Assembly (NCBI GenBank): GCA_020054675.1
Contig: JAIHAL010000008.1
Span: 62,001 to 126,000, forward strand
Reading direction: 5' to 3'
DNA length: 64,000 nt
Source of the DNA: Oscillospiraceae bacterium
Lineage (GTDB): Bacteria > Bacillota > Clostridia > Oscillospirales > Ruminococcaceae
A program made the position numbers and the translations under genes. Under the pieces are notes generated by a model. That model was not told the origin of the DNA and did not search any database. It was given only the letters and a program-made list of their open reading frames with translations. Below are positions 53,041 to 61,707 of this stretch, piece by piece (position 1 is the stretch's first letter; each line of letters starts with the position of its first letter).

Positions 53041-53358
53041 ATGACGACAAATTATCTCTTTCCTCTGCCGCTGCCCCTGCATATAGCTTTTTGCATTATA
53101 AGCTTTTTGTTTTTTGGGGCGCAGTATTTGAGGAAAAAATATACCTATCACCTGCTGCTCAGCTTTGCCGTTCCGTCGACACTGCTTATTTACGCCTGCT
53201 CTTCAGATTGGGCATTTACGGTTTTCGGCTTTGAACAGCTTGTGCTTTATATATTGATACTTGTTTCCATTTTTCTTACAAAGAAAAAGGTTGCAAAGGA
53301 AGAAGAACAGTCACAAAACCTTCTTGAGGAGAAATCCGATGAAAATAGCGATTCTTGA
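53041..53358 (+). CDS. Unknown small membrane protein
   Basis: 105 residues with three hydrophobic stretches (LHIAFCIISFLFFGAQYL, YHLLLSFAVPSTLLIYACS, FEQLVLYILILVSIFLT), then a charged C-terminal tail (KKKVAKEEEQSQNLLEEKSDENSDS). Its last 20 bp overlap the hydroxyacid dehydrogenase gene, so expression is coupled. GAAAGGATATACCGAA precedes the ATG. Family not recognised. Confidence 0.7.
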   Translation: MTTNYLFPLPLPLHIAFCIISFLFFGAQYLRKKYTYHLLLSFAVPSTLLIYACSSDWAFTVFGFEQLVLYILILVSIFLTKKKVAKEEEQSQNLLEEKSDENSDS

Positions 53359-54298
53359 CAAGCAGACCGTTTCCACCGGCGGCATTTCATTTGATGAAAT
53401 TTCCGCGCTTGGGGAAACAATTTTTTATGATTATACTCCATATGATAAAATGGTTCAAAATATAGGCGATGCCGAAGCGGTAATATGCAACAAATCCCTT
53501 TTTACGGCGGATGTGCTCCGCGCCTGCAAAAATCTTAAATATATAGGTCTTTTTGCAACCGGATACAACAATATCGACATTAAAACCGCAACGGAGCTTG
53601 GCATTACCGTCTGCAACGTGCCGGATTATTCCACGAAGGCAGTCGCTCAGCATACTTTTGCGCTTATTCTTGAAATTTTTTCAAGGGTCGGGGATTTCTC
53701 ACGCTCGGTTGCAGAAGGCGGATGGATAAAATCTCCCACGTTTTCGTATTTTGCATATCCCACATATGAGCTTGACGGACTTACGCTGGGCATAATAGGT
53801 TTCGGAAATATAGGAAGGGCCGCAGCTAAAATCGGAGAAGCTTTTGGAATGAAAGTAATCGTCCATACGCGCACTGTTCCGGAAAAAGGACTTTTCCCTT
53901 ATGAGTTTGTGGGTTTAAAAGAAGTTTTCTCGCGCGCCGATGTTTTAAGCCTGCATTGCCCGCTCAATGACGCCACAAAGGGAATCGTCAATGAAGACAA
54001 CCTCTCCCTTATGAAAAAATCCGCAGTGATAATAAACACCTCCCGCGGAGGGCTTGTGGATGAAAAGGCACTGGCGGAAGCGCTCAATTCGGAAAGAATC
54101 GCCGGAGCGGGGCTTGATGTGCTTTCAAAGGAGCCAATGCAGGAAACAAATCCTCTATATAGGGCAAAAAACTGCATAATAACTCCCCATATAGCATGGG
54201 CGCCGCTTGAAACGAGAAAAAGACTTGTTTCCCTTGCGGCAAAAAACTTGAAGGCTTTTATTGAGGGGAATCCAATAAACGTGGTCACTGAACCTTAA
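53339..54298 (+). CDS. D-2-hydroxyacid dehydrogenase (glycerate/hydroxypyruvate reductase-like)
   Basis: 319 residues; NAD(P)-dependent reduction of 2-oxoacids. The dinucleotide-binding motif GIIGFGNIGRAAAKIGEAFGMKVIVHTRT is intact. Catalytic residues: Arg in INTSRGGLVDE, Glu in LDVLSKEPM and His in ITPHIAWAPLE. KYIGLFATGYNNIDI is the usual substrate-loop region. Sequence is closest in feel to hydroxypyruvate/glyoxylate reductases, but 2-ketoacid specificity is not readable. GAGGAG at the C-terminal end of the previous gene serves as ribosome-binding site. Confidence 0.88.
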   Translation: MKIAILDKQTVSTGGISFDEISALGETIFYDYTPYDKMVQNIGDAEAVICNKSLFTADVLRACKNLKYIGLFATGYNNIDIKTATELGITVCNVPDYSTKAVAQHTFALILEIFSRVGDFSRSVAEGGWIKSPTFSYFAYPTYELDGLTLGIIGFGNIGRAAAKIGEAFGMKVIVHTRTVPEKGLFPYEFVGLKEVFSRADVLSLHCPLNDATKGIVNEDNLSLMKKSAVIINTSRGGLVDEKALAEALNSERIAGAGLDVLSKEPMQETNPLYRAKNCIITPHIAWAPLETRKRLVSLAAKNLKAFIEGNPINVVTEP

Positions 54299-54318
54299 TT
54301 TGTTAAAGGGATGTTTTT

Positions 54319-55131
54319 ATGTCGAAAATTTCTGAAAAAAAGAGGATAGTTATCAAGGTGGGAAGCTCATCGCTTACCCATCCCACGGGGCTTATAAACA
54401 TAAGGAAAATCGAAAACTTTGTAAAGGTGCTTGCGGACCTTAAAAACAGCGGAAGGGAAATAATCCTTGTTTCATCCGGAGCTCAGGCGGTGGGGATTGG
54501 AAAGATAGGCCTTACCAAAAAGCCGTCGGATATGCCCACAAAACAAGCCGTTGCGGCAATAGGTCAGTGCGAGCTGATGTACATTTACGACAAGCAGTTT
54601 TCGATATACAACCACACCGTTGCGCAGGTGCTGCTCACAAAGGATGTCGTTGAGGTTGAGGCAAGAAAGCAAAACGTAATAAATACGCTTTCGCGCCTGC
54701 TTGAACTCGGCTGCATACCTGTTATAAACGAAAACGATACGGTTTCGTTTGAGGAAATAGAATTCGGCGACAATGATACGCTTTCGGCAATAGTCGGAGA
54801 GCTTATCGGAACTGATTTGCTTATCATTCTTTCGGATATAGACGGGCTTTACGATTCAAATCCAAGAAAAAATCCCAATGCAAAGCTGATTCCCGTGGTT
54901 GAAAAGATAGATGAGGAGATAATATCGCTTGCGGGAGATGCGGGTTCGGCACTTGGAACAGGCGGGATGGTCACCAAAATCCATGCGGCCCAGATTGCCG
55001 CCGCCGCAGGCTTTGATATGGTCATAATGAATGGAGCAAATCCCGAAAAGCTTTACGATTTGTTTGAGGATGTTCCTGTGGGAACAATATTTAAGGCACA
55101 CCCGGCATTTAAATCGTCTGAAAAGGAATGA
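54319..55131 (+). CDS. proB: Glutamate 5-kinase (short form)
   Basis: 270 residues: the amino-acid kinase domain only, without the C-terminal PUA domain of longer ProB proteins. First step of proline synthesis: glutamate to glutamyl-5-phosphate. Motifs: RIVIKVGSSSLTHPTG, SSGAQAVGIGKIGL, VINENDTVSFEEIEFGDNDTLSAIVGEL and GTGGMVTKIHAAQIA. Ends 5 bp before the proA start. Confidence 0.95.
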   Translation: MSKISEKKRIVIKVGSSSLTHPTGLINIRKIENFVKVLADLKNSGREIILVSSGAQAVGIGKIGLTKKPSDMPTKQAVAAIGQCELMYIYDKQFSIYNHTVAQVLLTKDVVEVEARKQNVINTLSRLLELGCIPVINENDTVSFEEIEFGDNDTLSAIVGELIGTDLLIILSDIDGLYDSNPRKNPNAKLIPVVEKIDEEIISLAGDAGSALGTGGMVTKIHAAQIAAAAGFDMVIMNGANPEKLYDLFEDVPVGTIFKAHPAFKSSEKE

Positions 55132-55136
55132 TTGGA

Positions 55137-56384
55137 ATGAGCTTGATAAACGAACTTGGCGAAAGGGCAAAAAAGGCGGAAAAAATTATAGCCACCGCTC
55201 CCGCAAAGCTTAAAAACGAAGCGCTTTCGGCAATAGCGCGCGCAATAAAGGAAAAATCGCAGCTGATTATAGCGCAGAATTCAATCGATATAAAAAACGC
55301 AATCAGCAACGATATGTCGGTTTCCATGCAGGACAGACTGCTTCTTAACGAGGCAAGGATAAAATCCATTTCCGATGCGGTTTTGCAGATTGTAAAACTT
55401 GAAGACCCTGTCGGCGCTCCGATAGGCGGAACAGTCCGCCCGAACGGACTTAGAATCACCAAAATAAGAGTTCCGCTTGGAACGATAGGGATTATTTACG
55501 AATCCCGACCGAATGTTACGGTCGACGCGGCAGCGCTTTGCCTTAAAACAGGAAATGCCGTAATTCTTAAAGGCGGCAAGGAAGCTTTCAATTCAAACAA
55601 ATGCCTTGTGGATATAATGCGCGAGGCTGTTGAAAGCGTGGGGCTTCCTGCGGATATAATACAATATGTGAGCGATACTTCAAGAGAAGCAACATTGGAG
55701 CTTATGAAGTGCAACAAGTATATAGACGTGCTCATTCCGAGAGGCGGGGCGGGCCTTATAAAGGCGGTTGTTTCAAATGCAACCGTTCCGGTGATTGAAA
55801 CCGGCGCCGGCAACTGCCACCTTTTTGTTGACGAAAGCGCCGATATTGAAATGGCTGTAAATATAACAGACAACGCAAAAACTTCGCGCCCGTCGGTATG
55901 CAATGCAATAGAAACCTTGCTTGTGCATAAAAACATTGCCGAAAAATTTCTGCCGGAGGTTAAAAAGCGCCTTGACGTGCACAGGGTGGAAATAAGGGGA
56001 TGCGATGCCACAAGGAAAATCCTTGGGCTTTCGGTAGTTCCCGCAACCGAAGAGGACTATGCAACGGAATTCAACGACTACGTCCTTGCGGTGAAAGTGG
56101 TCGAATCGGTTGACGAGGCAATCGAGCATATTTCAAAATATTCAACAAAGCATTCCGAGGCAATAATAACATCAAGCCTTTTGAATGCGGAAAAATTCCA
56201 GAGGGAAGTGGATGCCGCGGCGGTTTACGTAAACGCCTCCACAAGGTTTACCGATGGCGGTGAATTCGGATTTGGCGCAGAAATAGGCATTTCAACGCAA
56301 AAGCTCCATGCGCGCGGCCCCATGGGACTTTGCGAATTGACATCAATAAAATATCTTGTCAATGGAAACGGGCAGGTAAGGTAG
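55137..56384 (+). CDS. proA: Glutamate-5-semialdehyde dehydrogenase
   Basis: 415 residues; second step of proline synthesis, reducing the ProB product with NADPH. Contains RVPLGTIGIIYESRPNVTVDAAALCLKTGNAVILKGGKEA, the catalytic Cys within TSRPSVCNAIETLLVH, and FGFGAEIGISTQKLHARGPMGL. ATG 55137 is preferred; ATG 55128 overlaps the proB stop but sits directly on AAAAGGA. Adjacent to proB as usual. Confidence 0.96.
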   Translation: MSLINELGERAKKAEKIIATAPAKLKNEALSAIARAIKEKSQLIIAQNSIDIKNAISNDMSVSMQDRLLLNEARIKSISDAVLQIVKLEDPVGAPIGGTVRPNGLRITKIRVPLGTIGIIYESRPNVTVDAAALCLKTGNAVILKGGKEAFNSNKCLVDIMREAVESVGLPADIIQYVSDTSREATLELMKCNKYIDVLIPRGGAGLIKAVVSNATVPVIETGAGNCHLFVDESADIEMAVNITDNAKTSRPSVCNAIETLLVHKNIAEKFLPEVKKRLDVHRVEIRGCDATRKILGLSVVPATEEDYATEFNDYVLAVKVVESVDEAIEHISKYSTKHSEAIITSSLLNAEKFQREVDAAAVYVNASTRFTDGGEFGFGAEIGISTQKLHARGPMGLCELTSIKYLVNGNGQVR

Positions 56385-57305
56385 GTGGACAAAAAATTGA
56401 AAAAAGTCGAAAACGACTCCAAAAATGAAAAAAAATCGCCTTTTGACTATGAAAAGTACCTTTTTTCAAAAAATCCAAAGCCGGCAAAAGAAAAAAAGCC
56501 GGGCGAAACCATGCAGTCCATAAAAAATGCAATAGGCAGCGCCCTGGATGAAGATGTGGCCGAAATTGCAGAGGCATCCCTTACAAAGGTGACGAATGCA
56601 AGCGAGATTGAAGAGGCTCCCTCATCAAAGAAAAAGTCCAGCTTTAAGAGAAGCGCTTATTTCTTTATAGGAATTGTGGTTTCGTTCCTTTCGTTGATAG
56701 GATTTATTTCAACTGTCGGATTTGTGTCGGATGCGGTTTCAAACATAACCAATAACACAAAGCAAAAGGAAGAATTCGCACAGCTTATCTATCCGGCGGT
56801 AATCGTTGACCCTCCGGCATTTGACAAAGCCTCGCAGCTTTCCTCGGAAACAATAATCGGCGCGGCAATATGGGATATAATCCTGCATGAGGATACATCA
56901 AAATATCCGCAGGAGTACGGCACTATGACCATCCCCCAGCTTGATGTGGAGCTTCACGCCACAAAGCTTTTCGGGCAGGGGCTTTCATTTGAGCATAAGA
57001 CCATAGGCGATGCGGCGCTTACTTTTTATTATACAGAGGATTCAAAGTCATACAATGTCCCCGTTTCGCCGAAATACTTCCCGTATTCGCCATTGATTGA
57101 AAATATCACGCGAAACGGCGATACCTATACGCTTACCGTAGGATATGTTTCGCCAAGCCCGGAATGGCTCATCCAAAAAGGAAAAGGAAATAAAATCAAA
57201 CCGGATAAATATATGGAATACATTCTCACCAAAAGTGGAAATTCTTATATTCTTTCCTCAATAAAAGAACCTGAGGGCCAAAATAGTTCAAACGATGCGT
57301 TTTAG
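56385..57305 (+). CDS. Unknown single-span membrane protein after proA
   Basis: 306 residues from a GTG immediately after the proA stop (no intergenic base). A Lys-rich cytoplasmic part (1-90) precedes one membrane segment (SAYFFIGIVVSFLSLIGFISTVGFV), then an extracytoplasmic domain of about 190 residues with no family I recognise (contains GAAIWDIILHEDTSKYPQEYGTMTIPQLDVELHATKLFG). Tight linkage to proBA suggests shared transcription, not necessarily shared function. Confidence 0.75.
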   Translation: MDKKLKKVENDSKNEKKSPFDYEKYLFSKNPKPAKEKKPGETMQSIKNAIGSALDEDVAEIAEASLTKVTNASEIEEAPSSKKKSSFKRSAYFFIGIVVSFLSLIGFISTVGFVSDAVSNITNNTKQKEEFAQLIYPAVIVDPPAFDKASQLSSETIIGAAIWDIILHEDTSKYPQEYGTMTIPQLDVELHATKLFGQGLSFEHKTIGDAALTFYYTEDSKSYNVPVSPKYFPYSPLIENITRNGDTYTLTVGYVSPSPEWLIQKGKGNKIKPDKYMEYILTKSGNSYILSSIKEPEGQNSSNDAF

Positions 57306-57308
57306 CAA

Positions 57309-57350
57309 CAAAAACCCCGTACTGAAAAACAGTGCGGGGTTTTTGTGTAT
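57309..57350. terminator. Terminator between the proBA operon and ptsI
   Basis: AAACCCCGTACTG and CAGTGCGGGGTTT form a long stem with an AAAAA loop (57,312-57,344), followed by TTTTTG. Genes on both sides converge. Confidence 0.88.
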
Positions 57351-57354
57351 TAAA

Positions 57355-58992
57355 TTAAAATTTGCTCAAATCCGTTTCCCTTACTTTTTTGCGCACTTCA
57401 AGCACCATTGAAGGCGAAACGCTGAGCTCGTCTATGCTCATCTGCAAAAATCTTTCGGTAAGCAATAAATCCGCGCCAAGCTCTCCGCATATGCCTATCC
57501 ACTTGCCCTCTTTGTGGGCATTGTTTGCCGCAATTTCAATCATCTTTAAAACTGCGGGATGATGCGCGTCATAAAAAGGCTCAAGCTTTTGGTTCTGCCT
57601 GTCTATTGCAAGTGTGTATTGAGTGAGGTCGTTTGTTCCCACACTGAAAAAGTCCGCTTCCTTTGCAAGCTCATCGCTTATCATTACGGCCGCGGGAGTT
57701 TCTATCATTATTCCTGTTTCAACTTCTTCCTTGAACGGGATGTTTTCCGCCCTAAGCTCGCTTTTAGCCTCTTCCATGATGCTTTTTGCGCGCCTGAGCT
57801 CGTCCACGGAAATAATCATAGGGAACATCACTGAAATGTTCCCATAAAGCGCCGCGCGCAGAATTGCGCGAAGCTGGGTCTTAAAAATATCCGTCCTTGT
57901 AAGGCAAATCCTTATTGCCCTAAATCCAAGCGCGGGATTTTCCTCTTTGTCAAGCCCGAAATAAGGCGCCTGCTTGTCCGCGCCGATGTCAAGGGTTCTT
58001 ATGATTACCTTTTTGCCGGACATTTTTTCGGCGGCAGCCTTGTATGCCGCAAACTGCTGCTCTTCGGTGGGGAAATCGTCGTTTTCAAGGTACAAAAATT
58101 CGCTCCTGAAAAGTCCTATCCCCTCTGCATCGTTTTGCAGCGCAAAAACCGTATCCGAAACATTCCCTATGTTCGCGTATATTTTTATTTTCCTGCCGTC
58201 AAGCGTTACGCTTTCTTTGCCTTTAAGCTCCTGCAAAAGCTCCTTGCGGCGGGATGCGTTCCTGCGTTTCTGCTCCAATTTTGAAACAGTTTCAGCATCC
58301 GGGTCAATATAGACAACGCCGTCAAATCCGTCCACAATGGCAAATTTCCCGTCATGCTCCGCCGAAAGTCCCTCTCCGACGCCGATTACCGACGGAATCC
58401 CCATGCTCCTGCCGAGTATTGCGGTATGTGAATTTGCCGAACCGTTCTGCATGACAAAGCCAAGCACTTTGCTCCTGTCAAGCTGTACCGTTTCGCTTGG
58501 CGCAAGGTCGTCCGCGGCGATTATGGCAGGGGAAGAAAGCCCCCCTGAGCCCAAAGCATCCGCCCCGGAGAGAATTTTCACTATCCTTTCGGAAATATCC
58601 CTTACATCCGCCGCCCTTGCCTGCATATACGCATCGTCCATAGAGGAAAACATTTCGGCGAAATTATCTGCCGTCACCCCGACGGCATACTCCGCATTGA
58701 CAAACTGTGAGCGTATGATATTTTCCACCGATTCGCAATAATCCTCGTCATCAAGCATCATGCGGTGTATTTCAAAAATAGCGGCATTATCCTCGCCAAC
58801 TTCGTGCAGAGCCTTTTCGTAAAGCTTCAGAAGCTGCTCCTTCGCCTCTTCCTTTGCCTTTTTAAATCGAGCCGTTTCAGCGTCTGCATCATCTATCTTG
58901 TGCCTTTTTATAACGCTTTCGCCGCGCCTGTAAAAAAACAGCTCGCCCATGCAAATATCGCCGAAAACACTTTTTCCTTTAAGAACTACCAT
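57355..58992 (-). CDS. ptsI: Phosphoenolpyruvate-protein phosphotransferase (PTS Enzyme I)
   Basis: 545 residues. Takes phosphate from phosphoenolpyruvate and passes it to HPr for sugar uptake by the PTS. Active-site His lies in NGSANSHTAILGRSMGIPSVIGVG. ENPALGFRAIRICLTRTDIFKTQLRAI and ETPAAVMISDELAKEADFFSVGTNDLTQYTLAIDRQN are further C-terminal PEP-binding motifs. No ptsH or sugar-specific EII genes are in this neighbourhood. Confidence 0.96.
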   Translation of the reverse strand: MVVLKGKSVFGDICMGELFFYRRGESVIKRHKIDDADAETARFKKAKEEAKEQLLKLYEKALHEVGEDNAAIFEIHRMMLDDEDYCESVENIIRSQFVNAEYAVGVTADNFAEMFSSMDDAYMQARAADVRDISERIVKILSGADALGSGGLSSPAIIAADDLAPSETVQLDRSKVLGFVMQNGSANSHTAILGRSMGIPSVIGVGEGLSAEHDGKFAIVDGFDGVVYIDPDAETVSKLEQKRRNASRRKELLQELKGKESVTLDGRKIKIYANIGNVSDTVFALQNDAEGIGLFRSEFLYLENDDFPTEEQQFAAYKAAAEKMSGKKVIIRTLDIGADKQAPYFGLDKEENPALGFRAIRICLTRTDIFKTQLRAILRAALYGNISVMFPMIISVDELRRAKSIMEEAKSELRAENIPFKEEVETGIMIETPAAVMISDELAKEADFFSVGTNDLTQYTLAIDRQNQKLEPFYDAHHPAVLKMIEIAANNAHKEGKWIGICGELGADLLLTERFLQMSIDELSVSPSMVLEVRKKVRETDLSKF

Positions 58993-59029
58993 GTTTTTCC
59001 CCCTTGACGGAAAAATATCTTATTTATTT

Positions 59030-59058
59030 ACTATATTTCAAAACCGTTTTTCTGTCAA
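59030..59058 (-). promoter_or_regulatory. Promoter of ptsI
   Basis: Minus strand TTGACA (59058-59053), 17-bp spacer, TATAGT (59035-59030), 38 bp before the ptsI ATG. Confidence 0.75.
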
Positions 59059-59101
59059 GATTTTTCCCCAACAAATTGTTTTTATAAGTTTCAAGACAAA
59101 A

Positions 59102-59129
59102 TAAAAACGCCGAGATTACTACCTCGACG
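59102..59129 (-). terminator. Terminator of the Val-Asp-Phe-Gly tRNA operon
   Basis: Minus strand CGTCGAG and CTCGGCG pair (one G-T), followed by TTTTTA. It sits between tRNA-Gly and the ptsI promoter. Confidence 0.75.
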
Positions 59130-59134
59130 AATTT

Positions 59135-59210
59135 TGGAGCGGATTACGAGGCTCGAACTCGCTACCTCCACCTTGGCAAGGTGGCGCTCTACCAGATGAG
59201 CTAAATCCGC
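59135..59210 (-). tRNA. tRNA-Gly (GCC)
   Basis: Acceptor GCGGATT/AATCCGC, anticodon stem CCACC/GGTGG with loop TTGCCAA (anticodon GCC), T-arm GCGAG-TTCGAGC-CTCGT, encoded CCA. Last of a four-tRNA operon. Confidence 0.97.
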
Positions 59211-59238
59211 GTGACAGAAAAGTCTGTCTATTAAATTG

Positions 59239-59314
<76 letters not shown>

Positions 59315-59401
59315 AAATTTTTGCAAAGCAAAAATCCTGGAAAAAACCACTCCCGATAAGAAACCGTCCTTTTGGCAGCGTGCTTTTTCGCAAAGTTTTG
59401 T

Positions 59402-59478
59402 TGGCGACCTGAATGGGGCTCGAACCCACGACCTCCGCCGTGACAGGGCGGCGTTCTAACCAACTGAACTACCAGGCC
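59402..59478 (-). tRNA. tRNA-Asp (GTC)
   Basis: Acceptor GGCCTGG/TCAGGTC, anticodon stem CCGCC/GGCGG with loop CTGTCAC (anticodon GTC), T-arm GTGGG-TTCGAGC-CCCAT, discriminator G, encoded CCA. Confidence 0.97.
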
Positions 59479-59483
59479 AAAAA

Positions 59484-59559
59484 TGGTGGGAGTTATAGGG
59501 CTCGAACCTATGACCCTCTGCTTGTAAGGCAGATGCTCTCCCAGCTGAGCTAAACTCCC
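59484..59559 (-). tRNA. tRNA-Val (TAC)
   Basis: Acceptor GGGAGTT/AACTCCC, anticodon stem TCTGC/GCAGA with loop CTTACAA (anticodon TAC), discriminator A, encoded CCA. First gene of the cluster. Confidence 0.97.
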
Positions 59560-59591
59560 ACGATTGCTTGTCATTAACTGACGACTTTGTT

Positions 59592-59620
59592 ATTTTACTA
59601 TATTTTTCGCTTGCAGTCAA
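59592..59620 (-). promoter_or_regulatory. Promoter of the Val-Asp-Phe-Gly tRNA operon
   Basis: Minus strand TTGACT (59620-59615), 17-bp spacer, TAAAAT (59597-59592), about 33 bp before tRNA-Val. Confidence 0.7.
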
Positions 59621-59760
59621 GGGTTTTTTATCAAAAAGCGCAGATTTGTAACTCATTACAAGACTTGTCCGGAATCTAATTTTTAGTTTGTATATTTCAT
59701 ATAAAATCTATGTAAAAAATTAGATTTTATGGGTAAATAAAATTTTTTTGCAAAAAACGC

Positions 59761-59787
59761 TAAAGTTTTTAAAAAGCTTGCCGATAT
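59761..59787 (+). promoter_or_regulatory. Sigma-28 (SigD/FliA) promoter of flagellin
   Basis: TAAAGTTT (59761-59768), an 11-bp spacer, GCCGATAT (59780-59787): 15 of 16 positions match the sigma-28 consensus. Transcription should start near 59,795, giving a leader of about 130 nt. Confidence 0.95.
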
Positions 59788-59833
59788 ATAAGACAGAAGC
59801 TTTTGAAAAGAAAGTTTCCGCAAATGATGCCAA

Positions 59834-59914
59834 GGAACATTGAGGTGCACTAAAATGTTCCGGGCATTATGCCAAAGGCAAAAGGATTTTGCCTATATTT
59901 AATTTTACAGGAGG
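59834..59914 (+). promoter_or_regulatory. Flagellin mRNA leader with two CsrA-like sites
   Basis: A hairpin with stem GGCAAAA/TTTTGCC presents GGA in its loop (59,877-59,893). The Shine-Dalgarno itself reads ACAGGAGG (59,907-59,914), matching the ACARGGA core. CsrA recognises GGA in hairpin loops and, in Bacillus hag, binds one upstream site and one site over the Shine-Dalgarno. An inverted repeat GGAACATT/AATGTTCC (59,834-59,861) lies further upstream. Confidence 0.65.
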
Positions 59915-59923
59915 TAATTTTAA

Positions 59924-61513
59924 ATGATTATCAACCACAACTTGCCGGCTATGAACGCTCAAAGGCAAATGACAATCAACAACTCGGCTCTTTCCAAATC
60001 GCTTGAAAAGCTCTCTTCCGGTCTTGCAATCAACCGTGCCAGCGACAACGCGGCAGGCCTTGCAATTTCCGAAAAGATGAGGGGTCAGATTTCCGGTCTT
60101 AACCAGGCTTCTACAAACGCTCAGGACGGCATCTCCCTCATTCAGACAGCTGAAGGTGCACTTAATGAAACACACTCCATTCTCCAGAGAATGAGAGAAC
60201 TTGCTGTTCAGTCCGCTAACGGCACATATCAGGACGCTGTTGACCGTGAAAACATCCAGAAGGAAATTGAAGCGCTCAAGTCTGAAGTAAACAGAATCGC
60301 TACTTCAACCCACTACAACAACATCAAGCTCCTTGACGGCTCCCTCGGCGGCGTAACAAGCGGCACATCCGCAGGACCTGTTGCCGGTGATATCTGCGCA
60401 GGCGTTCTTGAAGGCTCATACATTTCTTCAAACGTTGCAGGTGTTGCTTTGTCAATCGGCACCAACACAGTTACTGAAGTTGGCGGCGAAAACGCCGTAT
60501 GGTCTGCAAACGGCTTGACACTTACACTTAACCTCGTTGCCAACCACACTTACAGCCAGGATGAAATTGACAGCATTATATCGAAGGCAACACAGGCTAC
60601 CGGCGCTACCGCTTCTCCTGCTCAGTTCAAGCTTGAAATCCAGGGCGGTTCCTTCAAGACAGGCGCATCAGCGGCAGCGGCAGCAGTAGGAACTACTGTT
60701 TTGGGAGCAAAGGCTACTATTACCGAATCTGCTAACATCCTTAACCGTTCCGGCGCAGCCGTTACCACCACAATTACATCAAACAAGTACGGCGCTGACG
60801 AAACTGTATTCACATTTGCTTTTGATGCTGACGCAGGCAAAGAAAATGTTGAAGTTACAACTGAAAATTCAGTTGCAGGTGACGGAACAGTTACTGCCGG
60901 TGCGGTTACAATCCACCTCGTATCCGGTAAGGATTACAGCGATGAAGAACTCACTTCGCTCCTTAAGAATGCAGGTCTTGACTACACAGTATCTTTTGCT
61001 GATTCCGACGCAACAATAGGTGCTAACGCTACCGCTACAACATATGTTGCAACAGCTCTTGATGACGGCGCTGGTATTCCTTCAGTTGACCCGGACGATA
61101 AGACATCAACAGGTAAGGGACTTACATTCCAGATTGGCGCTAACGGCTCCGAAGACCAGAGAGTATCTCTCGCAGTTAAGAGCCAGAGCACAACCGGCCT
61201 TGGAATTTCCGGAATTGACTGCTCAACACAAGAAGGCGCTAACAAGGCTATCGCTACAATTGATGCTGCTCTCAACAGCGTTTCCGGCACACGTGCTGAC
61301 CTCGGTGCTCTCCAGAACAGGCTTGAACACACCATCAACAGCCTCGGTGTAGCTTCCGAAAACCTCACAGCTGCTGAAAGCCGTATCCGTGACGTAGACA
61401 TGGCTAAGGAAATGATGAATTTTACAAAGACTCAAATCCTTTCCCAGGCTGCTCAGGCTATGCTTGCTCAGGCAAACACACTGCCTCAGGGCGTTCTCCA
61501 GCTCCTCAGATAA
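59924..61513 (+). CDS. hag: Flagellin
   Basis: 529-residue filament subunit. The N-terminal D0/D1 domain (MIINHNLPAMNAQRQMTINN, then LSSGLAINRASDNAAGLAISEKMRGQI and NAQDGISLIQTAEGAL) and the C-terminal D1/D0 domain (ENLTAAESRIRDVDMAKEMMNFTKTQIL, ending in LPQGVLQLLR) are conserved. The middle (about residues 145-430) is Ala/Thr-rich, low in aromatics and is the surface-exposed variable region. Single gene transcript: sigma-28 promoter and a terminator right behind. Codon use is strongly biased, as in a highly expressed gene. Confidence 0.98.
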   Translation: MIINHNLPAMNAQRQMTINNSALSKSLEKLSSGLAINRASDNAAGLAISEKMRGQISGLNQASTNAQDGISLIQTAEGALNETHSILQRMRELAVQSANGTYQDAVDRENIQKEIEALKSEVNRIATSTHYNNIKLLDGSLGGVTSGTSAGPVAGDICAGVLEGSYISSNVAGVALSIGTNTVTEVGGENAVWSANGLTLTLNLVANHTYSQDEIDSIISKATQATGATASPAQFKLEIQGGSFKTGASAAAAAVGTTVLGAKATITESANILNRSGAAVTTTITSNKYGADETVFTFAFDADAGKENVEVTTENSVAGDGTVTAGAVTIHLVSGKDYSDEELTSLLKNAGLDYTVSFADSDATIGANATATTYVATALDDGAGIPSVDPDDKTSTGKGLTFQIGANGSEDQRVSLAVKSQSTTGLGISGIDCSTQEGANKAIATIDAALNSVSGTRADLGALQNRLEHTINSLGVASENLTAAESRIRDVDMAKEMMNFTKTQILSQAAQAMLAQANTLPQGVLQLLR

Positions 61514-61528
61514 TAAGAGTTTGGAATA

Positions 61529-61562
61529 TAAAAAAGTCCTCCCTTTCGGGGGGACTTTTTGT
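61529..61562 (+). terminator. Flagellin terminator
   Basis: AAGTCCTCCC and GGGGGGACTT form the stem with loop TTTC, followed by TTTG; it is symmetric with an A-run on the left. Confidence 0.88.
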
Positions 61563-61574
61563 TTGCAAAAAGTA

Positions 61575-61603
61575 TTGACATACTAAAATTTAGGATGTAT
61601 AAT
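61575..61603 (+). promoter_or_regulatory. Perfect sigma-A promoter of candidate antitoxin RNA
   Basis: TTGACA (61575-61580), 17-bp spacer, TATAAT (61598-61603), both hexamers exact. No protein gene follows in this direction; the transcript would start near 61,610 and end at the terminator 61,669-61,707. Confidence 0.85.
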
Positions 61604-61609
61604 TAAATC

Positions 61610-61707
61610 AGAAAAAAGGCGTTGCCGGTTAAGCGGCAGCCCTTTCAGGTTTAATAGTTATTTGTCAAAATAACCGCGACCTTTCCGGGGGAGGCGGTTA
61701 TTTTTTT
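61610..61707 (+). ncRNA. Candidate antitoxin RNA of a type I toxin-antitoxin module
   Basis: Predicted transcript of about 98 nt between a perfect promoter and a terminator. No open frame of note. It begins near GGCGTTGCC (61,618-61,626). Its GGCAGCCCTTTC (61,635-61,646) is complementary to the Shine-Dalgarno and pre-start region of the toxin mRNA from the other strand, where the plus strand reads GACAGCACCCCCTTTCC (61,776-61,792). Its 3' end is complementary to the toxin mRNA 3' end through the shared terminator. This is inferred from sequence only; no expression evidence. Confidence 0.6.
61669..61707. terminator. Two-way terminator shared by both RNAs
   Basis: AATAACCGC (61,669-61,677) pairs with GCGGTTATT (61,694-61,702), followed by TTTTTG on the plus strand and by TTTTG on the minus strand. 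The toxin stop codon (61,700-61,698) lies inside the stem. Confidence 0.85.
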
